A program made the position numbers and the translations under genes. Shown piece by piece: positions 6,415-13,647 of a stretch of 19,052 nucleotides of DNA; the stretch's first letter is position 1, and every line of letters begins with the position of its first letter. Origin of the DNA: an uncultured Collinsella sp. (GTDB lineage Bacteria > Actinomycetota > Coriobacteriia > Coriobacteriales > Coriobacteriaceae); the NCBI GenBank assembly GCA_900547835.1, contig URIJ01000016.1, positions 1 through 19,052 on the forward strand, given 5' to 3'. The notes beneath the pieces were generated by a model, which saw only the letters and a program-made list of their open reading frames with translations, was not told the origin of the DNA and did no database searches.

Positions 6415-7719
6415 ATGGAGAAAACTGCCGAGCAGCTGCGCCGCGAACACATTGCCCTAGAGGGCGACACCCACGGTAAGAATAAATGGGCGATTCTGTT
6501 CACCGTGCTCGTCATGACCTTTATGGCGTGTCTGGATGCGAGCATCGTGACGGTGGCGCTCCCAGTGATGCAAAAGGAGCTGGGGGTGGGTCTCGACCGC
6601 ATTCAGCTCGTGAGCTCGGTGTATCTGCTCGCGACGTGCGTCGCCATGCTGCCGTTTGGCCGCTTGGGCGATGTGCGCGGCAAGGTGAATGTGTTCCAGC
6701 TTGGTGTAATCGTCTTTACGGGTGGCTCGTTGCTTTGCGGGCTTTCGGCTTCGCTCGAGGTGCTTATCTTGGCGCGTTCCGTGCAGGGCATTGGCTGTGC
6801 CGCCGCGATGGCCAACAATATGGGCATCATCACCGAGTCGTTTCCGGCGCGTGAGCGCGGCCGTGCCATGGGCATTCTGGCGACCTTTGTGGCTCTTGGC
6901 ATGATGTGCGGCCCCGTGCTCGGCGGCGTGCTGGTGGCGAGCTTTCCCTGGGAGAGCATCTTCCTTATCAATCTGCCCATTGGCGTAATCTCGTTTATCG
7001 TGGGACTCTATACGCTGCCGCATGTGAAGCCGGAGGCTGGCGAACGCCCTATGCCGTTGACAGAGGCGGCGCGTCGCTGCTTTGCGAGCTCGGCTTTCAC
7101 GATTAACCTGGCTTGCATGCTTATCGTGTTCGTGGGTATCGGTGCCTCCGAGTTTGTGCTGCCGTTCTACTTTCAGGATGCCCACGGCTTTAGCTCCGAT
7201 ATCTCCGGCCTGTTGTTTTTGGCGATGCCGGTCGTGAATGCCTTTGTGGGCCCGCTTTCGGGCTCGGTGTCCGACCGTGTTGGTTGTGAAGCGCCCACGG
7301 CCGTTGGCCTGGGCGTGTACGTGTGCGGTCTCTTTGCGGTGAGCACGCTTGACGAGCACTCTTCCATCTTGATGATTGTGTGCTGCGTCGCGTTTATGTC
7401 GTGCGGCACGTCGATCTTCCAGAGTCCCAATAATTCGCTGTATATGGGTTCGGCTCCGCGTGAGGCGCTTGGCTTTGCGGGCAGCTTGAGCAGCTTGGCG
7501 CGCTATGCGGGCATAGCGCTGGGTATTACGGCGGCGTCGCGCATCCTGTATGGACAGACGAGCGCGGCGATGGGCAAGACGGTCACGAGCTATGTGGCGG
7601 GTCGTCCGGACGTGTTCCTCTTTGGCTTCCGTTTGGTATTCTACGTGCTGATGGCCGTTGCTACCGTGGGCTTTGCGCTCACATTGGTACGTTTGGTGAG
7701 GACGCGCACCCGGCATTAG
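6415..7719 (+). CDS. MFS transporter, DHA2 (EmrB/QacA)-like drug:H+ antiporter
   Basis: A 434-residue integral membrane protein with about 12 hydrophobic helices from residue 22 on. TM1 carries LDASIVTVALPVM, characteristic of the DHA2 / EmrB-QacA group. Motif A after TM2 is GRLGDVRGKV, and motif C in TM5 is GPVLGGVL, the antiporter signature. It probably exports a toxic compound or metabolite using the proton gradient; the substrate is unknown. At 434 residues it is shorter than typical 14-TM DHA2 proteins (usually 470 or more), so it may lack two central helices. The ATG has AGAAAGGA five bases upstream. No adjacent regulator gene is visible, and no terminator is evident before the xpt promoter. 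Confidence 0.87.
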   Translation: MEKTAEQLRREHIALEGDTHGKNKWAILFTVLVMTFMACLDASIVTVALPVMQKELGVGLDRIQLVSSVYLLATCVAMLPFGRLGDVRGKVNVFQLGVIVFTGGSLLCGLSASLEVLILARSVQGIGCAAAMANNMGIITESFPARERGRAMGILATFVALGMMCGPVLGGVLVASFPWESIFLINLPIGVISFIVGLYTLPHVKPEAGERPMPLTEAARRCFASSAFTINLACMLIVFVGIGASEFVLPFYFQDAHGFSSDISGLLFLAMPVVNAFVGPLSGSVSDRVGCEAPTAVGLGVYVCGLFAVSTLDEHSSILMIVCCVAFMSCGTSIFQSPNNSLYMGSAPREALGFAGSLSSLARYAGIALGITAASRILYGQTSAAMGKTVTSYVAGRPDVFLFGFRLVFYVLMAVATVGFALTLVRLVRTRTRH

Positions 7720-7815
7720 CGTGTTGGGAGGCTGTCTGCCACGAATCGGGCCTATCTACTGGTCTTGCAGCTTTATGGTGCGATGCGGCTTGTGGGGCGG
7801 GCGGGGGTCGGTCCG

Positions 7816-7824
7816 TGGTAGACT
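7816..7824 (+). promoter_or_regulatory. Possible xpt promoter (extended -10)
   Basis: TGGTAGACT at 7816-7824 is a TGn plus -10-like element 55 bases before the xpt start. No clear -35 is seen. A small hairpin CGCGG / CCGCG (7847-7851 with 7860-7864) sits in the leader just ahead of the ribosome binding site. I do not see a purine riboswitch. Confidence 0.4.
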
Positions 7825-7879
7825 ATCGAACAACGTTTATTAATCGCGCGGTATCGTTGCCGCGAGAAGGGGTTGCGCC

Positions 7880-8458
7880 ATGCAGGAGCTTGAGGATCGT
7901 ATTCGCCATGACGGCATCGTAAAGGCCGGTAACGTCCTTAAGGTTGATGCCTTCCTCAACCACCAGTGCGACGTTGAGCTGTTCGACCACATGGGCGCCG
8001 AGTGGGCCCGTCTGTTCGAGGGTGTCGAGATCAACAAGATCCTGACGATTGAGGCTTCGGGTATTGGCATGGCTTGCATCGCGGCTCAGCATTTTGGCGG
8101 CGTGCCGGTGGTCTTTGCCAAGAAGGCCCAGTCCATCAACCTCGACGGCGAGCAGTATGCCACGACCATCTACTCCTTTACCAAGCAGAAGGAGTACCCG
8201 GTTATCGTGGGCAAGCGTTTCCTGTCCGAGGGCGATAAGGTCCTGATTATCGACGACTTCCTGGCCAACGGCTGCGCTCTTGAGGGTCTTATCAAGATCT
8301 GCGAGGCCGCGGGTGCCGAGGTGTCCGGTATTGGCATTGCCGTGGAGAAGGGCTTCCAGGGCGGTGGCGATAAGCTCCGCGAGCGCGGCTTCCGCGTTGA
8401 GAGCCTGGCCCGTATCGCCGATATGGACTGCGAGACCGGCGAGATCACCTTCGCCTAA
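7880..8458 (+). CDS. xpt: Xanthine phosphoribosyltransferase
   Basis: A 192-residue type I phosphoribosyltransferase that converts xanthine plus PRPP to XMP in purine salvage. The PRPP-binding loop is VLIIDDFLANG (121-131), with the adjacent acidic pair Asp125-Asp126. EASGIGMACIAA near 58-69 and the N-terminal KVDAFLNHQCD match Bacillus-type Xpt along the full length. The ATG at 7880 follows GAAGGGG. The gene is a single-gene unit, closed by the terminator at 8487-8522. Confidence 0.94.
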   Translation: MQELEDRIRHDGIVKAGNVLKVDAFLNHQCDVELFDHMGAEWARLFEGVEINKILTIEASGIGMACIAAQHFGGVPVVFAKKAQSINLDGEQYATTIYSFTKQKEYPVIVGKRFLSEGDKVLIIDDFLANGCALEGLIKICEAAGAEVSGIGIAVEKGFQGGGDKLRERGFRVESLARIADMDCETGEITFA

Positions 8459-8486
8459 GCGCGCAACACAAGCGATTGGTATTCGA

Positions 8487-8522
8487 TGTGACAAAGGGAC
8501 TTTCCCTTTGTCGCATTTTTTG
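8487..8522 (+). terminator. Intrinsic terminator of xpt
   Basis: A 13-bp stem pairs 8487-8499 with 8503-8515 (core GACAAAGGGA / TCCCTTTGTC) around the 3-nt loop CTT, followed by seven T's at 8516-8522. The next gene starts 20 bases later, so it needs its own promoter or readthrough. Confidence 0.93.
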
Positions 8523-8541
8523 TATGAGGGGAGGTGTTGAT

Positions 8542-8922
8542 ATGGATGAGAACAAGATGGGATGGCGTGAGTATGCGCGCTATGCCGAGATGTCGGCCGA
8601 GGAGTTGGCGCGCGATTGCGAGGTGCAGGTGTTTCGCGCGACGGGTCCGGGCGGACAGGGCGTGAACACGACGGACTCGGCGGTACGCATGAAACATATC
8701 CCTTCGGGGATTACCGTGACAGCGCGCGAGAGCCGCAGTCAGTTCCAAAACCGTAGCAGCTGCCTGCGTAAGCTGCGCGCTGAGCTTGAGCGTCGCGGGC
8801 GTCCACCGCGCCGACGCGTAAAGACCAAGGTGCCTCAGCGCTCACGCCAGCGCAGGCTCAATGACAAGTACTTCAATGCGATTAAAAAGGCCAACCGTCG
8901 CAAGCCGGGCGGGGAGGAATGA
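8542..8922 (+). CDS. Stand-alone GGQ-domain release-factor-like protein
   Basis: A 126-residue protein consisting only of the catalytic RF-1 domain. The peptidyl-tRNA hydrolysis motif GGQ is at 37-39 in ATGPGGQGVNTTDSAVRM, with KHIPSGITV after it, as in RF1/RF2 domain 3. The codon-recognition domains are absent. The tail (about 80-126) is dense in Arg and Lys (RRVKTKVPQRSRQRR, then KKANRRK), as in ArfB-like rescue factors that place a basic tail in an empty mRNA channel. Likely role: stop-codon-independent release of stalled peptides from ribosomes (inference). ATG 8542 has GGGGAGGTG 5 bases upstream; the frame is open upstream but runs through the xpt terminator. The closest general name is peptide chain release factor-like protein. 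The gene converges on the lipid kinase gene across the 8935-8999 hairpin. Confidence 0.87.
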   Translation: MDENKMGWREYARYAEMSAEELARDCEVQVFRATGPGGQGVNTTDSAVRMKHIPSGITVTARESRSQFQNRSSCLRKLRAELERRGRPPRRRVKTKVPQRSRQRRLNDKYFNAIKKANRRKPGGEE

Positions 8923-8934
8923 TCTTCTCAATAC

Positions 8935-8999
8935 GTTGCGGTGAAATAGGGATTGTTTTGCGGCTTTAGCTGCATAAACAGTCCCTATTTCACCGCAAC
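8935..8999. repeat. Hairpin repeat copy B (about 31-bp arms) between convergent genes
   Basis: The element folds almost completely onto itself. 8935-8965 pairs with 8968-8999 with one mismatch near the middle, one near the tip, and a one-base bulge, leaving a TT loop. The outer 15 bases match copy A at 324-388 (one base different), while the inner part is unrelated yet still self-complementary. It lies 12 bases after the stop of the GGQ gene and 10 bases before the end of the minus-strand lipid kinase gene, so it probably acts as a shared terminator or boundary. Confidence 0.9.
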
Positions 9000-9009
9000 T
9001 TAGGTGGGG

Positions 9010-9972
9010 TTAGCGGGTGGGGTGCCAGACGTGGAGGGCGCCGGCGAGGATGTCGACCTCGATGCGCGAGGCGACAACGGGCTCGCCGTCGGCCTGAATG
9101 GGGTAGTCGGGCTCCTCAAAGGTGAGCTCGACATGGCGGCAGCGGCGCATGCGAACCGGCGGCAACTTGGTATGGTGGCCGTCCTTGGCCGAAAGAAACA
9201 TAGGCAGGGCAACCGCACGCGGAACGGGGCCGCAGGCGTAGCAGACGTCGAGTACGCCGTCGCAGGGGTCGGCATCGGGGCAGATGCGATAGCCCGAGCC
9301 ATAGGTAGGACCCAGCTGAATTGCCATGATGATCGCCCGCACGCGCTCGGCGGGCGCGCCATCAAAGCTGATGGTCATGGGGTAGTTGCGATAGCGCAGG
9401 CCAAACTGCTCAAGTCCCGATAGGGTGTAGAGCGGAGCGCCGGCGAGGCCCGTCTTTTTGCGCAGCTCGGTGGTGCCCAGGCCGATGGCGGCATCGATGC
9501 CGACCGAGAGCGTCTGGTCGTAGTACTCAACGGTAGCCTCGCCGCTGCCGCTCGCAGGGCTCCACCAGCGAATGCGCCCGATGTCCTGACGCTGCAGCTC
9601 GCAGGTGAGCAGCGCGCCAAAATCCTTACCGGAGAAATCGTCGATGCCGAGCGTTTGGGCAAAATCGTTGCCAGAGCCCACGGGTAGGATGGCAAGAGCG
9701 GGGCGGGTGTCCTCCTCTTGCGTCATAAGCCCGTTGACGACCTCGTGAATCACGCCGTCGCCGCCAAGGGCGATAACGGTGCGATAGCCCTGGGCCTGTG
9801 CGGCCAGCTCCTTGGCGTGTCCCATGCGCTCGGTTAGCACCAAGTCAAACTGGGATGCGCGTGCAGTCATGTCCAAAAAGCGTTGCAGGCGCTCGGCAAC
9901 TTCGTGCGCCGCACCCGACTGGGCGGCTGGGTTGGCGATGATGAGCGTGCGGCCAAAATCAGTTGCGTGCAT
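9010..9972 (-). CDS. Diacylglycerol kinase family lipid kinase
   Basis: A 320-residue protein with the DAGK catalytic fold. The nucleotide-binding GGDGVIHEVVNG is at 70-81 (GGDGT-type, with Val at the T position) and LPVGSGNDFA at 96-105. The C-terminal half is the beta-sandwich lipid-binding part of DgkB/YegS-type enzymes. These enzymes phosphorylate diacylglycerol or a related lipid at the membrane in phospholipid recycling; the exact lipid cannot be told. ATG at 9972 is chosen because CGGGAG precedes it by 7 bases; a GTG at 10044 has no ribosome binding site. The gene follows the CLC gene by 87 bases on the same strand, so the two may be co-transcribed. Confidence 0.87.
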   Translation of the reverse strand: MHATDFGRTLIIANPAAQSGAAHEVAERLQRFLDMTARASQFDLVLTERMGHAKELAAQAQGYRTVIALGGDGVIHEVVNGLMTQEEDTRPALAILPVGSGNDFAQTLGIDDFSGKDFGALLTCELQRQDIGRIRWWSPASGSGEATVEYYDQTLSVGIDAAIGLGTTELRKKTGLAGAPLYTLSGLEQFGLRYRNYPMTISFDGAPAERVRAIIMAIQLGPTYGSGYRICPDADPCDGVLDVCYACGPVPRAVALPMFLSAKDGHHTKLPPVRMRRCRHVELTFEEPDYPIQADGEPVVASRIEVDILAGALHVWHPTR

Positions 9973-10059
9973 GGGGCGACTCCCGGCGTATGACGTGACG
10001 GTGCGGTCGCGCTCAGGTCGAATTGCCCCCGATTGTGGCTGCACGTCGAATACTTACGT

Positions 10060-11481
10060 CTACTCTATCAGGTCGTTGTGGCGCTCGATAGCATCCGCTA
10101 CCGTACCGCCCTCATCCACAATAAGCGAACGGCGCTTGGGCGAGATGATGCGCTGGGCGGGGTACACGCCGCGGTGTCCGGCAGTTAGGTAGCTGATAAA
10201 GGCCACGATGACAAAGAACCCGGCTGCCGTGCCGTGGAACAGGTCGATGGCCATCATGCAGGTGGTGATGGGCACGTTGAGGCCGGCACAGAACACGCCG
10301 AGCATGCCGAGAGCCGCCAGAAAACTGGGGTCGATTCCGACGAGGCAACCGATCCAGCCGCCGAGCGCCGCACCGATGCCAAACAGGGGCGTGACCTCGC
10401 CGCCTTGGAAGCCCGCACCCAGGGTAAGCGCTGTGACGACCAACTTGATGGCTGCGTCTGCCAGGGTGGTGTTGCCGGCAAATCCGGCGCCGGAAAGCCA
10501 CGTGGAAAGGCCGGCGTAGTCCCAGGCGTCGAGAAGGGCATAGGCGGCCAAAACCACGAGTGCGCCTATGAGTGCGCGAACGAGGTAATTGGTGATAAAG
10601 CGACCGTACAGGCTCTTGACGGTTCGAACTGACCAGGCAAAGAGGCGTGCCGTCAGACCGAAGATAATGGCGCTGATAACAACGATGACAACCGTCCGTG
10701 GTGTCATGTTGGGAACGCTGGCGATGACATTCGCTTCGTACTCGGTACCCAGGGCGAGTGATGTAAAGTAGCCGGTAAACGAGGCGACCAGGCAGTAGAT
10801 GCCCGCGGTGTAGTCGATCTTGCCGATAAAGCACATCTCCATGCCAAAGAAAGCTCCGGCAAGGGGCGAACCGAATACGGCGCCAAAGGCCGACGAGATG
10901 CCGGCGAGCATGAGGTCGTGGTGGTCATGCTTTTTGAGGTGGGCGAGGCTCGAGATGTTGCTGGCGATGGTGCCGCCAATCTGCACCGCAGCTCCCTCAC
11001 GACCGGCCGATCCGCCGGTGAGGTGCGTGAGCGTGGAGCAGACGAAGGTGAGGACGGCCATGCGCATATGGATGAGGCGTGTGCCCAGAGCGGAGTCGAT
11101 GACCAGGTTGTTACCGCGTTTGGCGGCAAGACCGTGGTTTTTGTACACCCATGCGGTGGCAACGCCCACAACGGGAAGCAGCGCGTAAATCCACGCATGG
11201 TGCTCGCGATAGTCAGTCGCGATATTCAACGAGGCCAAAAACGCCCAAGCGGCAACGCCCATGGCGAGCGATACGGTGACGACGAGCACGAGCAACTTGG
11301 CGCTCACGAGTAGGTTGCGGACGTTGCGGCGCGTGTCGGCAGCTAAGAGATGCTCGGAGCGGGTAAGTTGATGTCTGCCTGCCATGATGACGTCGTTCAG
11401 GGAGAAAAAGCCGCCGTCGTCGAGCGGCTGGGAATGATCCTGCGTTTCGTTTGCGCTTTCGGTTTTGTCGTTATGAGCCAT
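10060..11481 (-). CDS. CLC-family anion channel/antiporter, CLC-F-like
   Basis: A 473-residue polytopic membrane protein of the CLC superfamily. GGSAGREGAAVQIGG (156-170) is the GREGP-type motif with the gating Glu162 but Ala where chloride CLCs have Pro. GSPLAGAFFGMEM (204-216) and GAGFQGGEVTPLFGIG (355-370, GxFxP-type) follow. The GSGIP selectivity loop of chloride transporters is replaced by KRGNNLVID (121-129). As I recall, this GNNL sequence and the altered GREG motif are seen in the fluoride/proton CLC-F branch, so fluoride export is plausible but only inferred. The N-terminal 55 residues are hydrophilic and cytosolic. ATG 11481 has AGAGG nearby. A perfect TATAAT lies 30 bases upstream. 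No fluoride riboswitch is visible. Possibly co-transcribed with the lipid kinase. Confidence 0.88.
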   Translation of the reverse strand: MAHNDKTESANETQDHSQPLDDGGFFSLNDVIMAGRHQLTRSEHLLAADTRRNVRNLLVSAKLLVLVVTVSLAMGVAAWAFLASLNIATDYREHHAWIYALLPVVGVATAWVYKNHGLAAKRGNNLVIDSALGTRLIHMRMAVLTFVCSTLTHLTGGSAGREGAAVQIGGTIASNISSLAHLKKHDHHDLMLAGISSAFGAVFGSPLAGAFFGMEMCFIGKIDYTAGIYCLVASFTGYFTSLALGTEYEANVIASVPNMTPRTVVIVVISAIIFGLTARLFAWSVRTVKSLYGRFITNYLVRALIGALVVLAAYALLDAWDYAGLSTWLSGAGFAGNTTLADAAIKLVVTALTLGAGFQGGEVTPLFGIGAALGGWIGCLVGIDPSFLAALGMLGVFCAGLNVPITTCMMAIDLFHGTAAGFFVIVAFISYLTAGHRGVYPAQRIISPKRRSLIVDEGGTVADAIERHNDLIE

Positions 11482-11510
11482 ACGTTCCTCTTTTAGGTTG
11501 CAACGCAAGC

Positions 11511-11516
11511 ATTATA
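11511..11516 (-). promoter_or_regulatory. -10 element for the CLC gene
   Basis: On the minus strand this is a perfect TATAAT, 29 bases before the CLC start codon, giving a very short leader. No recognisable -35 lies 16-18 bases upstream of it, so the promoter may need an activator or other contacts. Confidence 0.5.
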
Positions 11517-11628
11517 AAACGCGGTAAACGCGACGAGCCGGTGGGTTGGTTTCCATTCTGTTTCGCGGCCTGCAACCGACAGGTGTATTTGCGGGTACAG
11601 GCCGAGTCGCGGCCGTGCATCGGGGGAT

Positions 11629-11634
11629 TATACT
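11629..11634 (+). promoter_or_regulatory. -10 element for moeA
   Basis: TATACT lies 57 bases before the moeA start, with no clear -35. The leader holds a small GGCGC / GCGCC hairpin near 11654-11672. It is too short to contain a molybdenum-cofactor riboswitch. Confidence 0.4.
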
Positions 11635-11691
11635 GAGAAAAGCATAAAGAATCGGCGCCCCTGTTGTGCGCCGTGGCATTAAGAGGTGCAT

Positions 11692-12954
11692 ATGGCAGAG
11701 AAACTCATTCCACTGGAGGACGCGCAGTCGATTGTCCTGTCGCACGTTGCTCCGACGGATCTCATCGAGATTCCCGTGTGGCAGGCCGCCGGTCTTCCCT
11801 TGGCCGAGGACGCGGTGGCCGATATCGACATCTCGCCGTTTGCCAACAGCGCTATGGACGGATATGCCGTGCGCTCGGCGGACTTGGCGCAGGCATCTGG
11901 CGAGGCGCCGGTGACGCTCGACGTTATCGGACACGAGGCCGCGGGCCATGTGTTTGAGGGCGCAATCGGCGCGGGCGAGACGGTCCGCATCATGACGGGC
12001 GCGCCGGTACCCGAAGGTGCCGATGCCGTTGTGAAGTACGAGATCGTCGATGTGCTTGACGGTGACGGCAACGAGGGCTCGCGTGTGAGGTTCTCGGCGC
12101 CGGCCAAGGTGGGGGAGAACGTTCGCTCTGCCGCCGAGGAGGCCCATGCCGGCGATGTTGTGATGCACGCCGGCGAGGTCGTGGCTCCGGCGGGCGCGGG
12201 TCTGTTGGCAAGCGCCGGATATGCGAGCGTGAAGGTGCACGCTGCCCCACGTGTGGGCATTATCTCGCTGGGCACGGAACTGGTCGCACCGAGTAAGGTA
12301 CCGGCGCGCGGTCAGATTCGCGATTCCAACTCTTCGGCGCTGATGGCCGAGGCACTCGATGCCGGCGCCGAGCCCGTGTTCTACGGCATTGCGCCCGATG
12401 ATGAGCAGGCGATTGCCGAGCTGGTGCATCGTGCCGTGCAGGAGTGCGATTTTGTCATTACGAGCGGCGGTGCCTCGGCGGGCGACTACGACTATGTGAC
12501 GGCACTGGTCCATCGCGAGGGCGAGGTGCTGTTTGACCGCATCTCGATGCGTCCGGGCAAGGCTATCACGTTTGGCTTGCTCGGGGGTAAGCCCTACCTG
12601 GGGCTTTCAGGCAATCCGGCCGCGGCGTATGTGGGCTTTGAGATGCTCGCCCGCCCGGCGATTCGCAAGATGCGCGGCTTTGCCGAGGGTGCGCGTCCCG
12701 TGCAGCAGGCGACGCTCACACACGGCGTGAAGAAGCGCCAGGACCGACGCTTCTTCGATCGCGCCACGGTTTTGCGCGACCCCGAGACCGGTGAGTTGTT
12801 GGTGACCGAGGCCAAGACGCAGAATTCGGCGCTGCTCGGCACGATGCAGCGGGCCAACTGCCTGCTGCGTATTGACGAAGGGCCGTGTGAGCTCAAGCCG
12901 GGCGACGTCGTGGACGTCGTGCGCGTCGACCTGCCTGAGGGAACGGTGCTATAG
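11692..12954 (+). CDS. moeA: Molybdopterin molybdotransferase
   Basis: A 420-residue MoeA protein, which inserts molybdate into adenylylated molybdopterin to finish the molybdenum cofactor (a paralogue can handle tungstate). Family motifs in order: SPFANSAMDGYAV (48-60), RIMTGAPVPEGADAVV (99-114), PRVGIISLGTELV (186-198), GQIRDSNS (207-214), TSGGASAGDYDYV (257-269, the MPT-binding MoCF domain), MRPGKAITFG (286-295) and GLSGNPAAAYVGFE (304-317). Domain order and length are standard. ATG 11692 follows AAGAGG by 5 bases. The stop codon lies inside the ribosome binding site of mogA, 10 bases before its start, so the two are translationally coupled. Confidence 0.95.
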   Translation: MAEKLIPLEDAQSIVLSHVAPTDLIEIPVWQAAGLPLAEDAVADIDISPFANSAMDGYAVRSADLAQASGEAPVTLDVIGHEAAGHVFEGAIGAGETVRIMTGAPVPEGADAVVKYEIVDVLDGDGNEGSRVRFSAPAKVGENVRSAAEEAHAGDVVMHAGEVVAPAGAGLLASAGYASVKVHAAPRVGIISLGTELVAPSKVPARGQIRDSNSSALMAEALDAGAEPVFYGIAPDDEQAIAELVHRAVQECDFVITSGGASAGDYDYVTALVHREGEVLFDRISMRPGKAITFGLLGGKPYLGLSGNPAAAYVGFEMLARPAIRKMRGFAEGARPVQQATLTHGVKKRQDRRFFDRATVLRDPETGELLVTEAKTQNSALLGTMQRANCLLRIDEGPCELKPGDVVDVVRVDLPEGTVL

Positions 12955-12964
12955 GAGGAACGCT

Positions 12965-13444
12965 ATGGAGTTGAAAATTTCGATCGTGACGTGCTCGGAT
13001 ACGCGCGATCTTGCGCAGGACGAGGCTGGAGCCGCGCTCGAGGAGCTCATCGAGGCGCAGGGATGGACGGTTGCCTCACATGTGGTCGTGCGCGACGACG
13101 TTAGCGAGATTGGTGATGCCATTGTGGAAGCTGCCGATGCGTGCCACGCCAATGTCGTGCTCACCTGCGGCGGCACGGGTCTTTCGATGCGCGACGTGAC
13201 ACCCGAGGCGACGCGTGCCGTCTGTGACCGTGATGTGCCGGGTGTCGCCGAGGCAATCCGTGCCTACTCGATGACCAAGACGCGCCGCGCCATGCTCTCG
13301 CGCGCTATTTGCATGCAACGAGGTCATACACTTGTCGTAAACTTTCCCGGTTCTACAAAGGCCGCCCGCGAAAGCTGGGAGGCCATAGCGGACCAGCTGG
13401 AGCATGCGGCTCAGATGACGGCGGGCGGCGGACATACCAACTAA
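12965..13444 (+). CDS. MogA/MoaB-type molybdopterin adenylyltransferase
   Basis: A 159-residue single-domain MoCF protein, expected to adenylylate molybdopterin so that MoeA can insert the metal. Visible motifs are TCGGTGLSMRDVTPEA (about 63-78, MPT binding, with the catalytic Asp in RDVTPE) and NFPGSTKAARESW near 128-140. Length fits MogA/MoaB. The ATG follows TAGGAGGAA, in which the moeA stop codon TAG is embedded. Whether the enzyme is MogA or MoaB in the strict sense cannot be decided; the pairing with moeA favours the adenylyltransferase role. A terminator-like hairpin follows at 13459-13489. Confidence 0.88.
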   Translation: MELKISIVTCSDTRDLAQDEAGAALEELIEAQGWTVASHVVVRDDVSEIGDAIVEAADACHANVVLTCGGTGLSMRDVTPEATRAVCDRDVPGVAEAIRAYSMTKTRRAMLSRAICMQRGHTLVVNFPGSTKAARESWEAIADQLEHAAQMTAGGGHTN

Positions 13445-13458
13445 GCGGTTTACCTGCG

Positions 13459-13489
13459 GCGGGGCGACCAGAACGGCTGCTCCGCTTTT
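13459..13489 (+). terminator. Probable terminator of moeA-mogA
   Basis: GCGGGGC (13459-13465) pairs with GCTCCGC (13479-13485), with one G-T mismatch, and is followed by TTTTGTTTT. It is a modest stem but well placed 15 bases after the mogA stop, and it separates moeA-mogA from modABC. Confidence 0.55.
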
Positions 13490-13534
13490 GTTTTCCGCCG
13501 AAGCGACGCCAAGGTGCACGGCAACTCGAAACTA

Positions 13535-13575
13535 TATTCTCTGGCGAGAATAATTTCTCACTATCATTATTCTCG
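13535..13575. promoter_or_regulatory. Operator-like inverted-repeat array upstream of modA
   Basis: Three copies of the heptamer TATTCTC lie in alternating orientation: 13535-13541 forward, 13546-13552 reverse (GAGAATA) and 13568-13574 forward. The first two form a perfect 7-bp inverted repeat with a 4-bp spacer. The second and third form a perfect 10-bp inverted repeat, CGAGAATAAT (13545-13554) with ATTATTCTCG (13566-13575) and an 11-bp spacer. The array covers the -35 region of the promoter whose TATAAT is at 13582-13587. It probably binds a dimeric regulator of modABC. Confidence 0.65.
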
Positions 13576-13581
13576 TAGAAG

Positions 13582-13587
13582 TATAAT
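13582..13587 (+). promoter_or_regulatory. modA promoter -10
   Basis: A perfect TATAAT lies 61 bases before the modA start and 7 bases after the inverted-repeat array. No -35 match lies 16-18 bases upstream; that position is occupied by the spacer and third half-site of the array. The leader contains a small GCCCG / CGGGC hairpin. Confidence 0.6.
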
Positions 13588-13647
13588 CTGATTGCAGTTT
13601 AAAGCCCGCGGTGGGGTACCCGGGCACAAGGTCCGAAAGGGTTGAAT

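Noticed and set aside
6457..7716. A 419-codon minus-strand frame across the MFS gene
   Set aside because: Its Arg/His-rich translation is the shadow of hydrophobic codons in the MFS transporter; it has no start signal.
7720..7879. Possible purine riboswitch upstream of xpt
   Set aside because: I could not find the three-way junction consensus; the leader after the likely promoter is only about 50 bases and holds just a 5-bp hairpin.
11482..11691. Fluoride riboswitch (for the CLC gene) or molybdenum-cofactor RNA (for moeA)
   Set aside because: Neither consensus is visible, and the predicted leaders from the TATAAT and TATACT elements are about 20 and 50 bases, too short for either.
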